Part shown: positions 15,216-22,641 of the stretch, piece by piece | How the letters are laid out: every line of letters begins with the position of its first letter | Numbering within the stretch: position 1 is the first letter of the stretch | Origin: JBKHDT01 sp049974825 | GTDB taxonomy: Bacteria > Pseudomonadota > Gammaproteobacteria > Halothiobacillales > Halothiobacillaceae | Direction: 5' to 3' | Assembly: GCA_049974825.1 (NCBI GenBank) | Contig: JBNGDJ010000032.1 | Span: 1 to 22,641, forward strand | Length of the DNA: 22,641 bases | Position numbers and translations under genes: made by a program | Notes under the pieces: model-generated | The model's database searches: none | What the model was told of the DNA's origin: nothing | The model's input: only the letters and a program-made list of their open reading frames with translations

Positions 15216-15309
15216 TTCGAGGTTCACGACACGCCATCCTGTGGCAGGGCTGCGTCAGACCAGTGCGCGGCCCTGGACTTTGGGAGCCTCGAAAAACTTT
15301 TCGAGGTTC
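15216..15309 (+). promoter_or_regulatory. Possible switching hairpin upstream of carA
   Basis: TTCGAGGTTC occurs at 15216-15225 and again at 15300-15309. Between them GAGCCTCGAA (15284-15293) can pair with either copy (one G-U each). The B-C hairpin 15284-15309 is compact, with 11 bp around a 4-base loop. Its longer form, CCTCGAAAA / TTTTCGAGG, is a near-perfect DNA palindrome (15287-15306), so a protein binding site is an alternative. Confidence 0.35.
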
Positions 15310-15435
15310 GCCTTTCAGGATCATGGCTCGTGGCTTTTGCGCCGCTTTCGGTTGCGGCCGACATCGCCGGTCAAGGCAAGGAGGGGAGAACGGCGTCTTG
15401 CGCTGCCACGGTCGCGCTCGTGCACGCGCTTCAGA

Positions 15436-15464
15436 TGGACAGGAATATCATGATTCGGTAACCT
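15436..15464 (+). promoter_or_regulatory. Weak sigma70-like promoter candidate for carA
   Basis: TGGACA (5 of 6 to the -35 consensus) is 17 bases from TAACCT (3 of 6 to the -10 consensus). It is the best pair seen in the spacer, about 260 bases upstream of the carA start. The poor -10 makes this tentative. Confidence 0.2.
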
Positions 15465-15724
15465 TTATGCCCCATGAGCATGCGGCTCGCCCGGTTCATG
15501 CGCGGCATACCCCGCGACTCGGGGCAGCCCGGGCGGGCCGAACAGTCGAAGATGCAACCAGACGGGGTGCCCCGACCGCAGTCAGAGGCTCGAGGCATCC
15601 CGTTTTGGTGCCTGCGCCCCGACGCTCTGCCGAGTCGGTCATCACCGGCAATCGCGCGCTGACGGGCGCTCGTCACGCACCCCGGAAACTTTTCGGCGTG
15701 CCCAGGTTTGGTACGGAGGCACAA

Positions 15725-16858
15725 TTGACACACAAGGCGCTTCTTGCTCTTGAAGACGGGACCGTCTTCCACGGAATCGGCCTGGGCGCCACGGGCGAGG
15801 CAGTCGGGGAGGTCGTGTTCAACACGGCCATGACCGGTTACCAGGAAATCCTGACTGACCCGTCTTACCGCAAGCAGATCGTGACACTGACCTACCCGCA
15901 CATCGGCAACACCGGGGTGAATGCCGAAGACGAGGAGGCCAGTGCCGTTCATGCGGCGGGTCTGGTGATCCGTGATTTGCCGGTACGTCACAGCAACTGG
16001 CGGTCTGAAGAAGGGCTGGACGAGTATCTGGCTCGCCACGAGACCATTGGCATCGCCCAGATTGATACCCGAAAGCTCACGCGCATCCTGCGCGAGAAAG
16101 GCGCCCAGAACGGTTGCCTGATGGCGGGGGACAACATCGATCCCCAAGTCGCCGTGGAAAAGGCCAGCGCCTTCGCTGGGCTGGCCGGTATGGACCTGGT
16201 CCGGGAAGTGGGTGTCGAAAGCCCCGTGACCTGGGATCAGGGCAGCTGGACGCTCATCGACGGACTGCCCGAGCCGCGCGCGCAGTTCGATCGGCACGTG
16301 GTGGCCTGGGACTATGGCTGCAAGCGCAATATCCTGCGGATGCTGGTCGATCGCGGCTGCCGCGTGACCCTCCTTCCGGCGCGCACGCCGGCTGCCGAGG
16401 TGCTGGCCATGAAGCCGGACGGCATCTTCCTGTCCAATGGCCCGGGTGATCCGGCCGCCTGCGACTATGCCATCGACAGCATCCGCGCGGTGCTCGATTC
16501 GGGTATCCCGATCTTCGGCATTTGCCTCGGTCATCAGCTGCTCGGCCTGGCCAGCGGGGCCCGGACGATCAAGATGAAGTTCGGGCATCACGGTGCGAAC
16601 CACCCGGTGCAGGATCTGCGTACCGGGCAGGTGATGATCTCAAGTCAGAACCACGGTTTCGCGGTAGACGAGGACAGCCTGCCTGACGTGCTCGAGTCCA
16701 CGCACCGCTCGCTGTTCGATGGCAGTCTCCAGGGAATTCGCCGCCGTGACGTGCCGGCATTCAGCTTCCAGGGCCACCCGGAAGCCAGTCCCGGGCCGCA
16801 CGACGTGAGCGGGCTGTTCGACGAGTTCGTCTCGTCGATGGACGCCCGCCGCGGTTGA
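15725..16858 (+). CDS. carA: Carbamoyl-phosphate synthase small (glutaminase) subunit
   Basis: A 377-aa CarA, the usual length. It hydrolyses glutamine and passes ammonia to CarB for carbamoyl phosphate, which feeds arginine and pyrimidine synthesis. The N-terminal CPSase domain contains TGEAVGEVVFNTAMTGYQEI and the YPHIGNTGVN stretch. The class I glutamine amidotransferase domain has the catalytic C267 (GICLGHQLLGLA), with H351 and E353 in SFQGHPEASPGP. The start is a TTG at 15725, five bases behind GGAGG (15715-15719), giving THKALLALEDGTVFHG, the standard CarA N-terminus. No ATG fits. The frame is open further upstream but without CarA similarity. carB follows after an unusually structured 220-base spacer. 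Confidence 0.95.
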   Translation: MTHKALLALEDGTVFHGIGLGATGEAVGEVVFNTAMTGYQEILTDPSYRKQIVTLTYPHIGNTGVNAEDEEASAVHAAGLVIRDLPVRHSNWRSEEGLDEYLARHETIGIAQIDTRKLTRILREKGAQNGCLMAGDNIDPQVAVEKASAFAGLAGMDLVREVGVESPVTWDQGSWTLIDGLPEPRAQFDRHVVAWDYGCKRNILRMLVDRGCRVTLLPARTPAAEVLAMKPDGIFLSNGPGDPAACDYAIDSIRAVLDSGIPIFGICLGHQLLGLASGARTIKMKFGHHGANHPVQDLRTGQVMISSQNHGFAVDEDSLPDVLESTHRSLFDGSLQGIRRRDVPAFSFQGHPEASPGPHDVSGLFDEFVSSMDARRG

Positions 16859-16875
16859 ATTTGCCCGGCAAACCT

Positions 16876-16993
16876 TCTCGGGAAACGCTGCACAAAGCCT
16901 TGCGAGATAACCTCTGCATGATTGCAGAGTTTTCCCGGGGCGTTTGTGCGGGCACGCCCGGATCGGCAGCGATCCGGGCGTGCCTGTGCGAAT
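16876..16993 (+). ncRNA. Structured carA-carB intercistronic RNA (pseudoknot plus competing hairpin)
   Basis: Stem P1 pairs 16876-16885 with 16931-16940 (8 Watson-Crick and two G-U pairs). Stem P2 pairs 16888-16896 with 16943-16951 (8 Watson-Crick, one G-U). Together they form an H-type pseudoknot with two-base connectors. Its long loop carries a 7-bp hairpin (16912-16918 with 16923-16929, TGAT loop). Downstream, 16951-16965 pairs perfectly with 16970-16984 (GCAG loop), and 16942-16950 extends it with 16985-16993, five of nine pairs being G-U. The extension uses the same bases as P2, so the two are exclusive. The helix is followed by an A run, not T, so it is not a standard terminator. No known Rfam class was recognised. 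Confidence 0.5.
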
Positions 16994-17078
16994 TGAACTA
17001 AAAAAATCGTGGGGAATTTCCTCGATACGCCCGCCCAGGGCAGCTGCTGCCGCATTCATCGCCTCAGGCTGAACCAAC

Positions 17079-20308
<3,230 letters not shown>

Positions 20309-20312
<4 letters not shown>

Positions 20313-20788
20313 ATCGACCGCCGATGACCCAGGCCGGCGCAGACAAGCTTGAGGAAGAGCTCAAGCGGCTGCGCTCTGTCGAGCGCCCCCGCGTGATCAA
20401 GGCGATTGCCGAGGCACGCGAGTTGGGCGACTTGAAGGAAAACGCCGAATACCACGCCGCCCGCGAGGAGCAGGGGTTTATCGAAGGGCGCATCAAGGAC
20501 ATCGAGCACAAGCTCGCCAATGCCCAGATCATCGACGTCACCAAGCTGCCCAACAACGGCAAGGTGATTTTCGGCGCCACCGTCGTGGTGCTTGATGTCG
20601 ACAGCGACGAGGAAACCCGCTACCGCATCGTGGGCGACGATGAGGCCGACATCAAGCAGAACCTCATCTCCGTCCACTCACCCATTGCCCGGGCGCTGAT
20701 CGGCAAGTCCGAGGGGGACGAAGTCGAGTTCGAGGCCCCCGGCGGACGCCGGTCCTATGAAATTCTCGAGGTGTTGTACATCGACTGA
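20309..20788 (+). CDS. greA: Transcription elongation factor GreA
   Basis: A 159-aa GreA, the standard length. It enters the secondary channel of RNA polymerase and stimulates cleavage of backtracked transcripts. The N-terminal antiparallel coiled coil (about 1-75) contains LKRLRSVERPRVIKAIAEARELGDLKENAEYHAAREEQGFIEGRI, with the acidic tip residues (D and E in GDLKENAEY) needed for cleavage. The C-terminal FKBP-like domain has VDSDEETRYRIVGDDEAD and ends ISVHSPIARALIGKSEGDEVEF. ATG 20309 overlaps carB by four bases, and AAGGAG lies 8 bases upstream. The carA-carB-greA order is common in gammaproteobacteria. Confidence 0.97.
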
Positions 20789-20835
20789 CGCCCTGACCGT
20801 CGTTGACGCCCGCATCGGAACCGACAGGAAGCGAC

Positions 20836-22122
20836 ATGCTTGACCCGAAACTCCTGAGAAACAGCCTGGACGAGGTCGTCGCCTCGCTGGCCCGCCGTGG
20901 TTATACGCTGGATGCCGAACGCTTTGCCGAACTGGAGGCCGAACGCCGGCAGGTCCAGGTGGAGGCCGAGCAGCTGCAGGCCGAGCGCAAGGCGCGTTCC
21001 AAGGCCATCGGTCAGGCCAAGGCCCGTGGCGAGGATGCCGCCGACCTGATGGCCGAGGTGGCCGCCATGGGCGACCGGCTGGACCGGGCCACCCGGCGCA
21101 ACGAGGAAATCCAGGCCGAGCTGGAGGCGCTGTACCTGGAAATCCCCAATATGCCCGCGCCGGAAGTGCCCGACGGAACCGACGAGGAACACAATGTCGA
21201 GGCCCGTCGCTGGGGCGAGGTGCCGGCGTTTGATTTCGAGCCGAAGGATCACGTCGCCCTTGGTGAGCAACTGGGCGGCATCGACTTCGAGGCGGCGGCC
21301 CGGCTGACCGGATCGCGCTTCGTCACGCTGGCCGGTCCGGTCGCGCGCCTGCATCGGGCGCTTGCCCAGTTCATGCTCGATCTGCACACGTTGGAGCATG
21401 GATACACCGAGACTTACGTTCCCTACATCGTTCATGCCGACAGCCTGCGAGGTACCGGTCAGCTGCCCAAGTTCGAGGAAGACCTGTTCCGGCTTGAGGG
21501 TGACCACCCCTGGTACCTGATTCCCACGGCCGAGGTGCCGGTCACCAACCTGGTGCGTGATCGGGTGCTTGAGGCGGCTGAACTGCCCATGCGCCTGGTG
21601 GCGCACACGCCCTGTTTTCGGTCCGAGGCTGGTTCCGCCGGCCGGGATACCCGCGGCATGATTCGCCAGCACCAGTTTGACAAGGTCGAGCTGGTCCAGA
21701 TCGTGCGCGCCGAAGAATCCGAAGCGGCACTGGAGGCGCTGACCGGACATGCCGAGACCGTCCTCCAGCGCCTGGGATTGCCCTATCGCGTCATGACGCT
21801 CTGCGCCGGGGACATGGGCTTTTCAGCCCGCAAGACCTACGACCTGGAAGTCTGGCTGCCGGGGCAGGGCAAGTACCGCGAGATTTCATCCTGCTCGAAC
21901 TTCGGTGACTTTCAGGCACGGCGCATGAAGGCCCGCGTCCGGATCGATGGCGGCAAGCCGGAGCTGGTGCATACCCTCAACGGCTCGGGTCTTGCCGTGG
22001 GCCGCACCCTGATTGCCGTGCTCGAAAATGGCCAGCAGGCCGATGGTTCCGTGATGATTCCCGAGGCCCTTCGCCCCTACATGGGGGGCATGGAGCGGCT
22101 GGTCCCGCCGGGAGCAGCCTGA
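20836..22122 (+). CDS. serS: Seryl-tRNA synthetase
   Basis: A 428-aa class II synthetase that charges tRNA-Ser. The N-terminal coiled-coil arm spans about 30-105, rich in Glu/Arg/Ala heptads, and binds the long variable arm of tRNA-Ser. Motif 1 surrounds TGSRFVTLAGPVARLHRAL; motif 2 is FRSEAGSAGRDTRGMIRQHQF, with the ATP-binding arginine; motif 3 is NGSGLAVGRTLIAVLENGQ. The SerS-specific TAEVPVTN loop and SSCSNFGDFQARR are intact. ATG 20836 has AGGAAG 5 bases upstream; an upstream extension to 20803 has no such support. It follows greA by 47 bases, and its stop overlaps the next start by one base (TGATG). Confidence 0.97.
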   Translation: MLDPKLLRNSLDEVVASLARRGYTLDAERFAELEAERRQVQVEAEQLQAERKARSKAIGQAKARGEDAADLMAEVAAMGDRLDRATRRNEEIQAELEALYLEIPNMPAPEVPDGTDEEHNVEARRWGEVPAFDFEPKDHVALGEQLGGIDFEAAARLTGSRFVTLAGPVARLHRALAQFMLDLHTLEHGYTETYVPYIVHADSLRGTGQLPKFEEDLFRLEGDHPWYLIPTAEVPVTNLVRDRVLEAAELPMRLVAHTPCFRSEAGSAGRDTRGMIRQHQFDKVELVQIVRAEESEAALEALTGHAETVLQRLGLPYRVMTLCAGDMGFSARKTYDLEVWLPGQGKYREISSCSNFGDFQARRMKARVRIDGGKPELVHTLNGSGLAVGRTLIAVLENGQQADGSVMIPEALRPYMGGMERLVPPGAA

Positions 22123-22397
22123 TGCGCATGAGCGAAGATCGGGCGGATACCCTGTCCGCCGTGCGTGCCGTGTTGATCGATACCCTCGCGCTCGGCCCGC
22201 AGGCACGGCACATGACCGAGGACAGCCCGCTGTTCGGCAGCGTGCCGGAGCTTGATTCGATGGGCGTCGTGCTTGTTCTGACTGCGCTTGAAGACCGTTT
22301 CGACGTCCAGTTTGCCGACGACGAGATCGACGCGACCTGGTTCGAGACCCTGGGCAGCCTGGTCGAAGCAGTCGAACAACGGCTGGAAGCGGAGTAA
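22122..22397 (+). CDS. Stand-alone acyl carrier protein (exosortase-associated type)
   Basis: A 91-aa acyl carrier protein. The phosphopantetheine attachment site is S46 in VPELDSMGVV, inside a four-helix ACP layout: helix 1 about 7-23, the loop with SPLFGSVPELDS, helix 2 from 46 to 60, and ADDEIDATWFETLGSLVEAVEQRL at the end. The ELDSM wording and the TEDSPLFG lead-in resemble ACPs found in exosortase A/PEP-CTERM and exopolysaccharide loci more than AcpP of fatty acid synthesis (usually DSLD). Start ATG 22122 overlaps the serS stop by one base, with GGGAG 7 bases upstream; ATG 22128 is possible. The acyl cargo cannot be told from the sequence. Partner genes would lie beyond the window. Confidence 0.85.
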   Translation: MRMSEDRADTLSAVRAVLIDTLALGPQARHMTEDSPLFGSVPELDSMGVVLVLTALEDRFDVQFADDEIDATWFETLGSLVEAVEQRLEAE

Positions 22398-22400
22398 CCC

Positions 22401-22522
22401 CCTCGCTCCCAAGCGCCTGCTTGCGAACGTCTGCCGGGCCTGCTCTGCAGGCCCAACCACCGAGGCCGGGTGAAGCCACTACGGCCCGAGCGGCACCACG
22501 CCCAAATTACGTTCCCCGCAGC
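22401..22522. repeat. Intergenic repeat, copy 1 (122 bases)
   Basis: First of two tandem copies with a 122-base period. It begins CCTCGCTCCC just after the ACP stop and holds a strong hairpin GGGCCTGC / GCAGGCCC with a TCT loop (22436-22454). The first palindrome (CCCAAGC GCCT GCTTG) is decayed on its right outer arm. The hairpin could stop transcription but has no T run. Confidence 0.8.
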
Positions 22523-22641
22523 CCTCGTTCCCAAGCGCCTGTCTGGGAACGCCTGCCGGGCCTGCTCTGCAGGCCCGACCACCGAGGCCGGGCGAAGCGA
22601 CCACAGCCCGAGCGGCACCACGCCCAAATCACTCCCCCCAC
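22523..22641. repeat. Intergenic repeat, copy 2 (cut by window end)
   Basis: The second copy is roughly 85-90% identical to copy 1 by eye and continues to the window edge. Its first palindrome, CGTTCCCA / TGGGAACG (22526-22551), keeps the outer arm that copy 1 lost, while its inner arm is decayed. It shares the GGGCCTGC / GCAGGCCC hairpin. Minus-strand frames through both copies look like Arg/Gly/Ala-rich shadow proteins, not genes. Confidence 0.8.

Larger units (their letters stand above)
15177..15724 (+). other. 548-base spacer before carA
   Basis: No gene is supported. A frame stays open from 15263 into carA, but its translation is Arg/Ala/Gly-rich with no recognisable domain, and carA has its own strong ribosome binding site at 15715-15719. 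The spacer holds related copies of TTCGAGGTT at 15216, 15300 and, with one change, 15181, plus a hairpin at 15284-15309. A weak sigma70-like pair lies at 15436-15464. Confidence 0.5.

Noticed and set aside
15300..15330. tRNA-like T-loop sequence (GAGGTTCGCC)
   Set aside because: No acceptor, D or anticodon stems could be assembled around it.
15127..15461. A small arsR gene between GAPDH and carA
   Set aside because: All short frames here were read; none has an ArsR-like helix-turn-helix or metal-binding cysteines.
15263..15724. N-terminal extension of carA
   Set aside because: The frame is open, but it has no CarA similarity, and GGAGG precedes TTG 15725, which gives the normal CarA N-terminus and length.
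16951..16984. Rho-independent terminator after carA
   Set aside because: The stem is perfect, but the plus strand lacks a following T run (an A run follows instead), and carB downstream must be expressed.
21886..22627. Minus-strand frames across the end of serS, the ACP and the terminal repeats
   Set aside because: They translate the repeats into Arg/Gly/Ala/Pro-rich shadow proteins, a common false call in such repeats; the plus-strand ACP is well supported.

Overview
The window reads as chromosomal DNA of a GC-rich gammaproteobacterium. The carA-carB-greA order, the type IV minor-pilin cluster, the Mrp-type cation antiporter and an ArsJ arsenate-resistance pair would fit a Chromatiales/Xanthomonadales-like lineage, perhaps a halo- or alkali-adapted one such as Wenzhouxiangella. 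That placement is inference from gene content, not a database match. One run of exactly 100 N (8810-8909) is an assembly gap of unknown true length.

Layout. (1) 1-86: tandem hairpins leading into the first gene. (2) 87-7067, plus strand: an unbroken, translationally coupled eight-gene operon for an Mrp/Mbh-type multisubunit Na+(K+)/H+ antiporter, in the order E, F, G, a three-domain fusion (MbhD-MbhE-MrpB), C, and three NuoL/M/N-like antiporter subunits. The last of these lacks the usual TM5 glutamate. (3) 7100-8498, minus strand: two small exported proteins, a DsrE-family protein and a single-domain rhodanese, followed by a clear terminator. (4) 8980-12547, plus strand: pilE, fimT, pilV, pilW and pilX after the gap, with no pilY1. 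pilW ends at an amber codon followed by 52 further open, protein-like codons. (5) 12629-15039, minus strand: GAPDH and arsJ, the pair that makes and exports 1-arseno-3-phosphoglycerate, with a palindromic operator candidate upstream but no arsR in view. (6) 15725-20788, plus strand: carA (TTG start), a structured 220-base intercistronic region, carB and greA. (7) 20836-22397, plus strand: serS and a stand-alone acyl carrier protein of the exosortase-associated kind, then two tandem copies of a 122-base intergenic repeat that run off the window.

The protein-coding content is mostly of known families. The best candidates for something undescribed are non-coding: (a) the carA-carB spacer, which folds by eye into an H-type pseudoknot whose second stem competes with a 24-bp downstream hairpin held partly by G-U pairs, an attenuator-like design; (b) a mutually exclusive hairpin arrangement in the 548-base region before carA; (c) the matched hairpins in front of the antiporter operon, the last of which contains its ribosome binding site. 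The readthrough-like tail of pilW and the Mbh-like architecture of the antiporter also deserve a second look. All RNA folds were worked out by hand, without energy or covariation calculations.
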